This document shows, in pieces, positions 17,016 to 25,654 of a stretch of DNA of 64,000 nt (its first letter is position 1; each line of letters opens with the position of its first letter). Source of the stretch: Bradyrhizobium diazoefficiens USDA 110 (lineage in GTDB: Bacteria > Pseudomonadota > Alphaproteobacteria > Rhizobiales > Xanthobacteraceae); NCBI RefSeq assembly GCF_000011365.1, contig NC_004463.1, forward strand, positions 9,038,001 through 9,102,000, in the 5' to 3' direction. The notes beneath the pieces are model-generated. The model saw only the letters and a program-made list of their open reading frames with translations, was not told the origin of the DNA and ran no database searches. Made by a program: the position numbers and the translations under genes.

Positions 17016-17201
17016 TCCTTCCGCTTCAGCTCAGGTCTCGCGGCAGCAATGGCGCGTTCAACCTCGTCGGCCAGAACTGTCAGATGCTCGGCCAGCCTTG
17101 TGAACATCTCGCTTCTTGGGTTCAGTAGCAAGATCGCGGATCAAGGCGCACTCGGCAGCATCCGTGCGGAGCTTTTCTAACTGAGCCTGCATGTCCTTCA
17201 T
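17012..17201 (-). pseudogene. Small helical protein, frameshifted
   Basis: The ATG at 17201 (MKDMQAQLEKLRTDAAECAL) continues IRDLATEPKKR. The family-like remainder (EMFTRLAEHLTVLADEVERA) is in another frame and ends at a TGA that overlaps the next gene's ATG. The length of 190 bases is one base more than a multiple of three. It is co-transcribed with the 17015 gene. Confidence 0.5.
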
Positions 17202-17382
17202 TGCGACCGGTTCCGTTCCCGATGAGGAACTATACCGCTTTGGGCACAAGTGGACAGAACTGATTGCCGGTTTTTCCTATGCTCGTCACCACCTGGCGAC
17301 CCCATTACCGCCAAGGTCACCTCCAACGGCCCCGGCCTCCACACTTCAAAAGCCCCCATGGCCGGGGCCGTTTTTAAGGTGG

Positions 17383-17664
17383 CTACCGATAGCCCATGTC
17401 GCCGATCGGCCCTTTTGCGTTCCAGTTGAAATCCGGTCGTACGTCTGCGCCGCGCCCGGCGCAGGCGGTGCAGACGAAGCGCGGCTCGACATCTGACAGC
17501 CGAACATCGTCGGGCCAGCGATCGGTGCCGAGCGCAACGTGACGGCCGCAGGGGCAATACATGAGGACGCCGCGCAAGCCCATCTCGCGCATCTCGCCAA
17601 AGGTGATCTTGATTGGCCGACCCTCGGCGTGCGTGGGCGTGTGGCGGCGGGCAGGGTGAGGCAT
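17383..17664 (-). CDS. Zinc-ribbon conserved hypothetical protein
   Basis: The ATG at 17664 gives a 93-residue protein. It contains IKITFGEMREMGLRGVLMYC with CPCG, then PDDVRLSDVEPRFVCTACAG and RGADVRPDFNW. The paired Cys motifs suggest a zinc ribbon. The sequence matches a widespread Bradyrhizobium family of unknown function. The frame is intact. Confidence 0.65.
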   Translation of the reverse strand: MPHPARRHTPTHAEGRPIKITFGEMREMGLRGVLMYCPCGRHVALGTDRWPDDVRLSDVEPRFVCTACAGRGADVRPDFNWNAKGPIGDMGYR

Positions 17665-17865
17665 GCCGAGATCCAACCGCTGCGCGGGCGACAGTCAAAT
17701 TATCGATTACTGGTGGCTCGGACCGCGCGCGAGCTACTGCGCGTCGTGGGTGTGGAAAAGCGCTCACTGCGATCGACAGCGGTTTTGCGCCCGCCGGCCG
17801 AGGCGGTGAACGACGAGAGCGCGGGGCTTCGGTCCCGCGCCCAGATCAGCGGAAAATGGTTGTTC

Positions 17866-18012
17866 CTATATTGAAGGGCTGACGGATCCGCAGGGCTCAT
17901 GGGTTAGGAGCACGTGCCCGTGCCAACATTCACGGTGCGTTTGGGCGAAGCCAATCAAGGCCAGGATAATCAAAGCCACTGCGACGCATCCGGCTACAAC
18001 GTTCTGCATCAT
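17866..18012 (-). CDS. Small membrane protein, 48 aa
   Basis: ATGATG start; MMQNVVAGCVAVALIILALI is a single hydrophobic span, followed by a soluble His/Cys-containing tail (THRECWHGHVLLTHEPCG). The coding frame is complete. The Cys/His tail could bind metal, which is inference. Confidence 0.45.
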   Translation of the reverse strand: MMQNVVAGCVAVALIILALIGFAQTHRECWHGHVLLTHEPCGSVSPSI

Positions 18013-18149
18013 GGCTGCCACTCCAGGTAAACTGTGACTGGCTTACTCGGCCAGGCTCCGCCTCGCTGCCGCGCACCGCGCTGGGCGCCCGGTCACCGAG
18101 TGATCACCGCGGACGGTGACCGGGCGGACAAGCTATCTGGCGGGCCTTC

Positions 18150-18245
18150 TCAAAGCGGCGTGAGAATCTGCCAGATGACCACCAGCACCACGACCACCAT
18201 CATGACGTAGATAATCCTACGGCCGGTCTGGTTTATTTGGCTCAT
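18150..18245 (-). CDS. Tiny single-span membrane protein, 31 aa
   Basis: MSQINQTGRRIIYVMMVVVV and then LVVIWQILTPL. A polar-basic start is followed by one strongly hydrophobic span. The ATG overlaps the stop of the upstream gene (ATGA), so it is the last gene of a small operon. Confidence 0.45.
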   Translation of the reverse strand: MSQINQTGRRIIYVMMVVVVLVVIWQILTPL

Positions 18246-18475
18246 CGGATCACCCTGCACGGTTTGCCCTTCTTGCGCAGTGGCCCGCCATCTGGTGTCG
18301 GCCCTCCGAGGTGCAAGGCCCACATGATGCCACCCCCCAGCTTGCGCCCGTCTACCTCGATCGGATCATCCTCGAACGGGCGCCCCAGCCTTGATCGGTC
18401 ATTGCCACGGGCTGACACCGCCTGCGCTATCTGGCGAAACCGGAGTCTAGAAGCTTCAGAGTCGAAATCGGCCAC
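18242..18475 (-). CDS. Small conserved hypothetical protein, 77 aa
   Basis: MADFDSEASRLRFRQIAQAV is followed by SRLGRPFEDDPIEVDGRKLG and an LHLGGPTPDGGPLRKKGKPC end. It sits in a three-gene overlapping operon (18657 to 18150). No domain is recognised. Confidence 0.5.
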   Translation of the reverse strand: MADFDSEASRLRFRQIAQAVSARGNDRSRLGRPFEDDPIEVDGRKLGGGIMWALHLGGPTPDGGPLRKKGKPCRVIR

Positions 18476-18657
18476 TTGCCGTCGTGGCCACCGATCGAGA
18501 TCCGGAGCCCGTGCACCTCGTCAAGGAAGACGTGATCAACCGTCCCCGCCTTACCGTCGGTCAGGATAGCCCCCCTGCCGATTAGCTCCGTCTCGGCAGC
18601 ATGAAGTTCTCGAAGGATGTTCGTCGCTCGTTTGGTCCAGTCATCGGACATGGTCAT
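18427..18657 (-). CDS. Small conserved hypothetical protein, 76 aa
   Basis: MTMSDDWTKRATNILRELHA starts a helical N-terminus. A beta-rich part follows (GRGAILTDGKAGTVDHVFLD, GLRISIGGHDGKWPIS). It overlaps the next gene by 49 bases and is the first gene of the operon. The second ATG (MSDDW) is an alternative start. Confidence 0.5.
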   Translation of the reverse strand: MTMSDDWTKRATNILRELHAAETELIGRGAILTDGKAGTVDHVFLDEVHGLRISIGGHDGKWPISTLKLLDSGFAR

Positions 18658-18733
18658 GCCCTACGCGGCTGGCGGATTAGTGAAGATCAGTCAGAGCGGC
18701 AGATGCATTGAGGCCATCGGCGCTTCGCGCGAA

Positions 18734-18946
18734 TCAGTGCCGCCAACCGTCCTTGTCGAGCTCGACCCTGAAACCTTCCGGCAGCCGCGGCGTCTCGCCT
18801 TCGGTCACGACTTGCAGCGCGGCTTACTTCGGTGGGCGCAAATCGCCTTGAAGCCACCGGCCATTGGAATGCATGGAATCTTCATGCGCTGCGAATGTCG
18901 TAAGTGCGTGATTGCAGACAGCGCAGCGAAACCTGTGCAAGTCCAC
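18734..18946 (-). pseudogene. CxxC small protein with an in-frame stop
   Basis: The GTG at 18946 (VDLHRFRCAVCNHALTTFAA) runs to GDLRPPK, where TAA at 18824-18826 interrupts. The same frame continues AALQVVTEGETPRLPEGFRV, ELDKDGWRH to the TGA at 18734-18736. The whole is a 70-residue protein cut by one nonsense codon, with no indel. Confidence 0.5.
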
Positions 18947-18948
18947 GC

Positions 18949-19083
18949 TTAGGCTTGCTGACTGCGAATGTCGAGTTCGGCCGCGTCGATCAACGCTTTG
19001 GCGGCGGCAAATTGCCCAATTAGCGTGTCGAGAACGGCGGCTTGGGCTTGGATGGTGGCGATGTTGGCAGCGATTGTTGCCAT
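18949..19083 (-). CDS. Small Ala-rich helical protein, 44 aa
   Basis: MATIAANIATIQAQAAVLDT, LIGQFAAAKALIDAAELDIR, SQQA. A heptad-like pattern of A, I and L suggests a short coiled coil. The ORF is complete, and the following gene begins three bases beyond its stop. No homology is recognised. Confidence 0.45.
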   Translation of the reverse strand: MATIAANIATIQAQAAVLDTLIGQFAAAKALIDAAELDIRSQQA

Positions 19084-19104
19084 GATGGAGCATTTCGTTT
19101 TTTG

Positions 19105-19630
19105 CTAGGTGGGATCGTAGTCGGTCGCAGCGAAGCCGCCGAACGACGGCCACGGTGCTGCGGGTTCAGGCGCGGGCATGATCGGCTTGTAAGCCGGCTT
19201 CGGCAGCGGCGGTGGTGGTGACGGCGGCGCAGGTGGTGCGGCTGGCGCTGGCTGCTCTACACGCGAAGGGAGAGGAGCAGACGCGACCTTCACGATCGGC
19301 GGAGCCGGAAGCGCTGGAAGAGATGCTGCGCGAGCCTTGGCGCGATCGATGCGCTCTCCCAGTCCTTCCAACAGGCTAAACTCAACCCGCTCCTGGAACG
19401 CATTGACGCGAACATGCTTGCCGATCAGCTCCAGGCGGCGCAGTCGATCACTCAACCTGATCTTCTTGACGTGACCGACTTGCCTACGCTCCTCGCCCGC
19501 CCCTTCGTATAGCGCGTCGATCTCGACACCGGCAACGAGGCCTTGCCGCCAAATTTCCGGCCAAGCGTCTATGGGCTTGAGGTCGCCGCGCTCGTCGTAC
19601 AGGTCAGCAAGGTCGGCTTCAGCTTCATCG
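19105..19630 (-). pseudogene. Terminase small subunit-like C-terminal fragment
   Basis: A frame without a start reads ADEAEADLADLYDERGDLKP, IDAWPEIWRQGLVAGVEIDA, then KKIRLSDRLRRLELIGKHVR. This is the signature of a phage terminase small subunit C-terminal half. A Pro/Ala-rich tail follows (APPAPPSPPPPLPKPAYKP). The N-terminal DNA-binding part is missing. A TTG at 19455 could start a 116-residue product. Confidence 0.5.
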
Positions 19631-19799
19631 GCTAGCGGCGACGATGACGAGCAGGGCCCGTGAGTGCCTCGGGCAAACGAACAGCTCTCAGCTAGCGATC
19701 GGGCTTTGCGCGCCCCTCAGAATGTCTTGCTTTCGGCAGAACAGGGCGCAACATCTGGCTTGCCATATTCACTGTCCGGACGGCGCCCGCTGGATTCAT

Positions 19800-19814
19800 T
19801 GTACGTTACGTACA
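19800..19814. promoter_or_regulatory. Perfect 7-1-7 palindrome TGTACGTTACGTACA
   Basis: The sequence TGTACGT-T-ACGTACA is a perfect inverted repeat with a one-base centre. Such sites often bind TetR-family repressors. There is no regulator gene beside it, so it may be a relic of a lost divergent promoter. The region 19640-19938 holds no clear gene. Confidence 0.35.
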
Positions 19815-19938
19815 GAAGCGGCGCGTTACGAACCCAATTGACCCTTCAGGGCTGTCCCTAGAGAAAGGACATCAAATCACAGCGCTCCGCGGAGTCAGCT
19901 ATGCTCCACCGCAGGCACGCGGTTAAGGAGGAGAGGAT

Positions 19939-20364
19939 TTGATTTCGAATGAGATTCTGCCGATGATCAGCGAAACGCTCGCCGCCATGCGAACCCACCG
20001 TAACCGCATCCACCGCTATCGCCGTTTGCTTGAAACAGAGGTCGCGGGGCTTGACCGCCAGTATGTCGAAAGACGTCTGTCCGAGGAGCGATGTGCTCTC
20101 GACGCGCTAGTCTCGGCTATTTTTCCCTTGGTTTTCAAGTTCCCAAAGGCATCTACGCCTCCTAGGGAGATCGAAAGCAGTGGCGTACCAGAGCCCGGAG
20201 CCACTCAGGGTGAAGCCCGCTCTGCGTTAGAGGGTTCGCGGCGCGAGGCAAAATCAGGAGGCGCGTTCAAGAGAGCCTGCCGTGATCAAATTCAGCACAA
20301 AAATGGGAAAGTTCGCCGGATTTGTGCAGGCAGGACTGCGAAGATCAGCGGCTTCTTCCTATGA
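19939..20364 (+). CDS. Conserved hypothetical protein
   Basis: TTG start at 19939, eight bases after AAGGAGG at 19925-19931. The N-terminal 75 residues (ISNEILPMISETLAAMRTHR, IHRYRRLLETEVAGLDRQYV) form a helical hairpin typical of a common Bradyrhizobium protein. The C-terminal 60 residues are basic and low-complexity and may be a divergent or frame-altered tail. Confidence 0.55.
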   Translation: MISNEILPMISETLAAMRTHRNRIHRYRRLLETEVAGLDRQYVERRLSEERCALDALVSAIFPLVFKFPKASTPPREIESSGVPEPGATQGEARSALEGSRREAKSGGAFKRACRDQIQHKNGKVRRICAGRTAKISGFFL

Positions 20365-20513
20365 CTAGTTAGATTTTCACTTTTGCATCGATCGCGCAGC
20401 TCGAATGCCGGCGAAGAAGCGCTGAATTCGAACGGGCAAACGCAGCGAGCGCTTATTCATCGCGCGCCCGAAAGGTCCGTAGCCTACGGACTCAGTCTGA
20501 AACTCTAGAAATT

Positions 20514-21969
20514 AGCTCTACTTTGGCAGATTTTGCGATTGAGCGGCGGGACCGGATTCACAAATCAGTTTTTCAATGATTCATAGGTGGTCGGCTTTTG
20601 GAGGGCCGACCATGGTGGGCACGACGTCGGATTGGGAAGATGAGCTTGGACGCTGGCTGAAGCCATTCCTGGATTGTTTAGGTCACAAGGCGCGGCGGCG
20701 AATGTGCCCGCTCTATGTTTCGGGGCTGATTGGACCGGGCGATCGTAAAAGCGTCCAGCCGATGGCATCGCGACTGGCGCCGGGCGACTATGATCAGTTG
20801 CACCATTTCATCGCTGACGGCGTCTGGGACGCGGCGCCGTTGGAATCAGAACTGCTCATTCACGCCGACCGGCTCGTCGGTGGCAAGGATGCGGTGTTGG
20901 TCATCGACGACACCGCGATGCCGAAGAAGGGCAATCGCTCGGTTGGTGTCGCGCCGCAATATGCATCTACCCTTGGCAAGACGGCCAATTGCCAAACGTT
21001 GGTGTCGCTGACGCTTGCGCGGGGTGAAGTGCCGGTGATGGTGGCATTGCGTCTCTTCGTTCCCGAGAGTTGGACGAGCGATCCGGCGCGTTTGAAGCGT
21101 GCCGGTGTTCCAGTTGAGCAGCGCGTAGCGCGAACCAAGCCAGAGATCGCGCTGGCCGAGATTGATCGCGTGATGGCAGCCGGTGTTCGCTTCGGCTGTG
21201 TACTGGCAGATGCCGGATACGGTCTCAGCGCGCCGTTCCGTCAGGGTCTCACGGCCCGCGGGCTGGTTTGGGCAGTCGGTATCCTGGGGCGTCAGAAAGT
21301 ATATCCGGCGGGGGTGAAGCTGATCTTTCCAATAGCTGGTCGGGGGCGCCCCCGTCAGCGGCACATTCCGGATCTGTTGTCGATGCCGTCGGAAGACATG
21401 CTTGCTGACGCCAAGTGGAAAAATGTGAGTTGGCGGCTGGGGACCAAAGGCAGACTGCAAGCACGCTTTGCCGCCGTTCGCGTGCGGATCGCCGACGGGC
21501 CTCCACAACGGATCAAGGATAAGGGTCAACAGCATCTTCCCGGCGAAGAGGCGTGGCTGATCGGCGAACACCGCAGTTCGGGGGAGAAGAAGTATTATCT
21601 GGCAAATCTGCCAGCCGAGATGGACCTCCGACAGTTGGCTGCAACCGTCAAGGCACGATGGATCTGCGAGCAAGCGCATCAGCAACTAAAAGAGGAGCTC
21701 GGTCTTGATCACTTCGAGGGGCGGTCCTGGCACGGGCTTCACCGTCACGCCCTCATGACGATGATTGCTTACGCCTTCTTGCAACACCGCCGCATCGCCA
21801 AAGCGGGACGGAAAAAAAAGAATCAACGGGCCGCCACCTCAGCCAAGCCTGCCGGCCGTGCGCAACGCCATCGTCGATCTCATTCTTCGGCTACCTCGTC
21901 AGCGGTGTCCGCACTGCAGAAGACAGATCAACGAAGCGCAACGGCGTGAATAGATCTGCCAAAGTAGTG
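20514..21969 (+). mobile_element. IS701-family insertion sequence with 4-bp target duplication
   Basis: A 1456-bp element with terminal repeats CTCTACTTTGGCAGATT (left) and, on the complement, CACTACTTTGGCAGATC (right), 15 of 17 identical. It is flanked by TTAG on both sides (20510-20513 and 21970-21973). A 4-bp duplication of a YTAR target is expected for this family. The clean ends and duplication suggest a recent insertion. Confidence 0.85.
20612..21953 (+). pseudogene. IS701-family transposase with frame change at an A8 tract
   Basis: The protein from ATG 20612 (MVGTTSDWEDELGRWLKPFL) has the DDE motifs AVLVIDDTAMPKKG and VLADAGYG and the late ARWICEQAHQQLKEELGLDH block. At A8 (21812-21819) the zero frame enters an unlikely Ser/Arg-rich tail to 21949. 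The expected ending (INGPPPQPSLPAVRNAIVDL, CPHCRRQINEAQRRE) is in another frame and stops at 21953. It is either an inactivating indel or slippage-dependent expression; the ends and target duplication are intact. Confidence 0.75.
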
Positions 21970-22088
21970 TTAGTGCGAAACATATCTCAAATGGGACTGT
22001 CCACTTTGACGCACGCAGCTATAAGTTGAGACATGGGACGATGGCGTTTTCAGCATTAGTAATGCGAACCATTTTTTGAACTGTTGCT

Positions 22089-22751
22089 ATGCTTGAGGGT
22101 GACGAGAGAACGGGGGCAGGTCCGAAAGGAGCTTTGTTTTGCCCGAGTGAATTGCGCATCGCTCGTGGGGAACGGCCCAGTATGATTGGTACGCTTGATC
22201 TATTGGGCCGGCCTGCGATTTTGATCGATCAGAATGGCTTCGTGGCGGCTGTCAACGACAACGCGTCGAAGCTTTTCGATGACGATCTATCGGTGAAGGG
22301 ACGGCGTCTGTTTGCAGCGGATGCTCAGTCACGACTGAGGCTGGACCGACTGATCACTCAGGTCCGCTTTTTGTCTGGCAAACCGGGCCGTAGCACCTTG
22401 CAAACAGTTGTCACCCGGAGTCAGCGCCGGCCGATTGTCATTGATGCCATCGTTCAGGACTGGGAAAGTGCAGGCGATCCCCTCCTCCCGGACATGGGCG
22501 CCCTTCTGATCCTGACTGATCTGAATGAAATACCTCGCGTCTCGCAGAGCTCTGTCATGGAGATCTTTGGATTGACTCCCGCGCAGGCTCGTCTCGCATC
22601 GCTGCTGGTGGAGGGAAAGTCGCTGGAAGAAATTGCATTTTATATGAACATTTCGTCGGGGACAGCGCGAAACCATCTGAAAGCTGTCTTTTTGCGAACC
22701 GGGACCAGGCGGCAAGCTGAGCTAGTCTCGCTATTGTCCCGGCTTCTATAA
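22089..22751 (+). CDS. LuxR-type HTH regulator with PAS-like N-terminus
   Basis: The C-terminal 60 residues form a LuxR helix-turn-helix: FGLTPAQARLASLLVEGKSL, EEIAFYMNISSGTARNHLKA, VFLRTGTRRQAELVSLLSRL. The N-terminal part (RPAILIDQNGFVAAVNDNAS) resembles a PAS sensor fold. The true start may be ATG 22182 (MIGTLDLLG), giving 190 residues. No response-regulator receiver domain is present. It lies just downstream of the IS701 copy, which may have separated it from its original context. Confidence 0.7.
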   Translation: MLEGDERTGAGPKGALFCPSELRIARGERPSMIGTLDLLGRPAILIDQNGFVAAVNDNASKLFDDDLSVKGRRLFAADAQSRLRLDRLITQVRFLSGKPGRSTLQTVVTRSQRRPIVIDAIVQDWESAGDPLLPDMGALLILTDLNEIPRVSQSSVMEIFGLTPAQARLASLLVEGKSLEEIAFYMNISSGTARNHLKAVFLRTGTRRQAELVSLLSRLL

Positions 22752-22947
22752 CCCCGCCCATCCAAACTGGCCGGCCGGCTGCATTCTTCTCGCTGTGCAG
22801 GTCAACGTTTCCTGGTTTTCGATGACGGAAAGCTGACCAAGACTTAGCCAACAAGCCTACCTTGTCCATTGTGTGATGCCCGCGATACCTCGGCCTGGGC
22901 ATTCGCTATGGCGGCGGTCAATTCCTCGCATTTCTGAGATTGTCTCA

Positions 22948-24501
22948 ATGTTCCCCAAGCCGAAATCCGTCTTGTTGCCCAACACCTATGCCTTCGAATC
23001 CGAGCCGATGGTGAAGGCCACGGGTTTTCGCGAATACGACGCGCGCTGGTTGTTCCAGAAGGAAATCAACCTGATGGGGATCCAGGCGCTCGGCATGGGG
23101 CTGGGCGCGCTGATTGCGGAGCTCGGCGTCAAGCAGGAGATCGTCACCGGCCATGATTTCCGCGGCTATTCGGCCTCGATCAAATATGCGCTGATTTCCG
23201 GCCTGATGGCTGCGGGCTGCAAGGTGCACGACATCGGGCTCGCGGTGACGCCGATGGCCTATTTCGCGCAGTTCGACCTCGACGTGCCCTGCTGCGCCAT
23301 GGTCACGGCCTCGCACAACGACAATGGCTGGACCGGCGTGAAGATGGGCGCCAACCGCCCGCTGACCTTCGTCCCCGACGAGATGACGCGGCTGAAGGAA
23401 ATCGTGCTCAACGCCGAATTCAAGAACAAGGCCGGCGGCTCCTACCAGTTCCACGAGAACTATCCGGCGCGCTACATCGCCGACCTCACCAGCCGTCCGA
23501 AGCTGACCCGCAAGCTCAAGGTCGTCGCGGCCCGCGGCAATGGCACGGCCGGCGCGTTCGCGCCGCAGGTGCTGGAGGCGATCGGCTGCGAGGTGATCCC
23601 GCTCGACACCGAGCTCGACCACACCTTCCCGAAATACAATCCGAATCCGGAAGACATGGAGATGCTGCACGCGATCCGCGATGCGGTGCTGCATCACAAG
23701 GCCGATGTCGGTCTCGGCTTCGACGGTGACGGCGATCGCTGCGGCGTCGTCGACAACACCGGCGAGGAAATCTTCGCCGACAAGGTCGGCGTGATGCTCG
23801 CCCGCGACATGTCGGCGATCCACAAGGACGCGCAGTTCATCGTCGACGTGAAGTCGACCGGCCTGTTCGTCACCGATCCCGTGCTGCAGAAGCAGGGCGC
23901 CAAGGTCGCTTATTGGAAGACCGGCCATTCCTACATGAAGCGCCGCACCCACGAGACGGGTGCGCTCGCGGGCTTCGAGAAGTCCGGCCACTTCTTCTTC
24001 AACAAGCCGTATGGGCGCGGCTATGACGACAGCCTGGTGTCGGCGCTCGCGATCTGCGACATGCTCGACCGCGCGCCGGGCAAGTCGATGGCCGATTTGA
24101 AGAACGCGCTGCCGAAAACCTGGTCGTCGCCGACCATGTCGCCGCATTGCGCCGACGAGACCAAGTACGGCGTCATCGACCAGGTGGTGAAGCATTTTGA
24201 AGGCTTGCAGGCCAAGCGCGCCAGGATCGGCGGCCAGGCGATCCGCGATCTCGTCACCGTCAACGGCGGACGCGTCACGGTCGAGGACGGCAGCTGGGGC
24301 CTGGTGCGCGCGTCCTCGAACAAGCCCGAGCTCGTCGTCGTGGTCGAGAGCCCGGTCTCCGAGCAGCGCATGCACGACATGTTCGAGATGGTGAACAGCG
24401 TGCTGCGCACGCATGCCGCGGTTGGGGAATACAATCAGAGGATCCAAGGTGGCCTTGCTGGGCCGATCCGGCAGGCGAGGACCGATACCGAATTTGACTA
24501 A
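22948..24501 (+). CDS. Phosphomannomutase/phosphoglucomutase
   Basis: The ATG at 22948 (MFPKPKSVLLPNTYAFESEP) gives 517 residues, long for the family because of an odd tail. The active-site phosphoserine loop VTASHNDNGW, the metal loop GFDGDGDRCGV and the sugar-binding loop GFEKSGH are all present. The enzyme interconverts hexose 1- and 6-phosphates for polysaccharide or LPS sugars. Noel-type symbiotic homologues (noeK) exist in rhizobia, but nothing here proves that role. The last 18 residues (QGGLAGPIRQARTDTEFD) are unlike the family and may reflect a 3' recombination. Confidence 0.9.
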   Translation: MFPKPKSVLLPNTYAFESEPMVKATGFREYDARWLFQKEINLMGIQALGMGLGALIAELGVKQEIVTGHDFRGYSASIKYALISGLMAAGCKVHDIGLAVTPMAYFAQFDLDVPCCAMVTASHNDNGWTGVKMGANRPLTFVPDEMTRLKEIVLNAEFKNKAGGSYQFHENYPARYIADLTSRPKLTRKLKVVAARGNGTAGAFAPQVLEAIGCEVIPLDTELDHTFPKYNPNPEDMEMLHAIRDAVLHHKADVGLGFDGDGDRCGVVDNTGEEIFADKVGVMLARDMSAIHKDAQFIVDVKSTGLFVTDPVLQKQGAKVAYWKTGHSYMKRRTHETGALAGFEKSGHFFFNKPYGRGYDDSLVSALAICDMLDRAPGKSMADLKNALPKTWSSPTMSPHCADETKYGVIDQVVKHFEGLQAKRARIGGQAIRDLVTVNGGRVTVEDGSWGLVRASSNKPELVVVVESPVSEQRMHDMFEMVNSVLRTHAAVGEYNQRIQGGLAGPIRQARTDTEFD

Positions 24502-24542
24502 TTAAGCTCGTCCAAGTTTCCGTAATCTATTTGGAGCAAGCC

Positions 24543-24761
24543 GTGACAACCAATCTTGTTTCTTCAGGCACGACCACGCTCAGTTCAAACTCCTCCAACA
24601 ACTATCTCGTCTATGGTTCTGGCGCGCTTGTAATTGCTGCCAGCGTCATGCTTCCGGGACAATCCCTAGCGGGGATGACACCGCCCCAGTCGCTGTATCC
24701 AACCGTTCGCGCCAGAAGGGTGGAGCAGATGAGAGCGTTTCGGGCAAGATTCATCGAATAG
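24543..24761 (+). CDS. Small Ser/Thr-rich protein with one hydrophobic segment
   Basis: The GTG at 24543 follows TTGGAG, 41 bases after the phosphomutase stop. It encodes 72 residues: TTNLVSSGTTTLSSNSSNNY, then a hydrophobic YGSGALVIAASVMLPG, then a basic tail (RARRVEQMRAFRARFIE). It could be membrane-anchored or exported. No family is recognised. The good ribosome-binding site and proximity suggest co-transcription. Confidence 0.4.
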   Translation: MTTNLVSSGTTTLSSNSSNNYLVYGSGALVIAASVMLPGQSLAGMTPPQSLYPTVRARRVEQMRAFRARFIE

Positions 24762-25654
24762 CCGCGAAAAACGGCGTGCGTCCTTGGCATTAATCCCTCC
24801 TGGGCTCTTCGACCCGTAATCCGCGCGCCCCTCCTCTTCCAGGGGCCGTAGTACTGAAAGGCTAATCGCCATTTTTTGGTCTCAAGCGCCCTTTCACGCT
24901 GAAGTTGGGTAAGATTGAGTTACCCCGAAAATCGGTAGCAGAAAAGGAATTGCGGATTAGAAGAAAGGCAAGGCGGGCAGCTAGGCCTTAACTTGGATAG
25001 GTGGGAGGCTTTCATCCCGATGATTCAGTTATACTTCTAGTTCGCTCAGGCCGCCTGAACTGTCGTCAAAAACCTGTCGACTTCGATCCTCAGTTGCGCG
25101 CCGTTGGCGGACAGCATTTAGGCGGACAACCAAGCTGACCTGAAGCTCAGTCGGTTTCTGTTGCCCTGTCGCAAAATTACCTCGTGTAGGATCACACGCT
25201 CGGTCACAAAAACGGATTTTCCCCGTTCTACCCATTTCAATCGAAAAGACTGCTTCTCGGGTCGTTCGGGAGGCTTTTTCATGATCGGGTTGGGTTGGCG
25301 ATTGGTTCACTGTCATTTGGAATCATAGCAGTTTACCCGAAACATGAAGTTAGAAGAGCTTGCGCTTCTCGTGCCTCCAGCGAGCCTAGGTACCGAGCAA
25401 ATGGCGGCAGGGTCTTAACCGGCCCGGAGGGCGGATGTCTTTTGATGGCCCTTTCGAGGCCGAATTGGCGGGTTGAAGCAGCGCAAGCAAATGAAAGGCA
25501 AACTTGCCAAACTTTTTTGGCTCCAGCCTCGCCCATTTTTGCGCTTGCCAAATTGGAAGATCCAGAAGCAGCGCAAGCAAATGGCGTGCGCCATTCAAGA
25601 CAAAAATTGGTCAATTGGTCACCGGCAACTTACCCTAGGGTTTCGACCGTGCCT
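24762..25654. other. Intergenic/remnant region before the LysR gene
   Basis: No intact gene is seen. It contains the chemotaxis-protein fossil at 25046-25117 and a direct repeat: the 19 bases GAAGCAGCGCAAGCAAATG occur at 25475-25493 and again at 25565-25583, exactly 90 bases apart. The long upstream extension of the LysR frame through this region is unlikely to be translated. Confidence 0.45.
25046..25117 (-). pseudogene. Methyl-accepting chemotaxis protein, 3' fossil
   Basis: Reading on the minus strand gives MLSANGAQLRIEVDRFLTTV, QAA and a TGA. This is the usual C-terminal end of methyl-accepting chemotaxis proteins (LS..L..EVD.FL..VRAA). Only about 23 codons remain. Confidence 0.35.

Noticed and set aside
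22945..24447. 500-codon ORF antisense to the phosphomannomutase gene
   Set aside because: A shadow frame of a GC-rich gene; the plus strand carries clear catalytic motifs.
25475..25583. CRISPR array
   Set aside because: Only two repeat units of 19 bp exist, with no further copies and no cas genes in the window.
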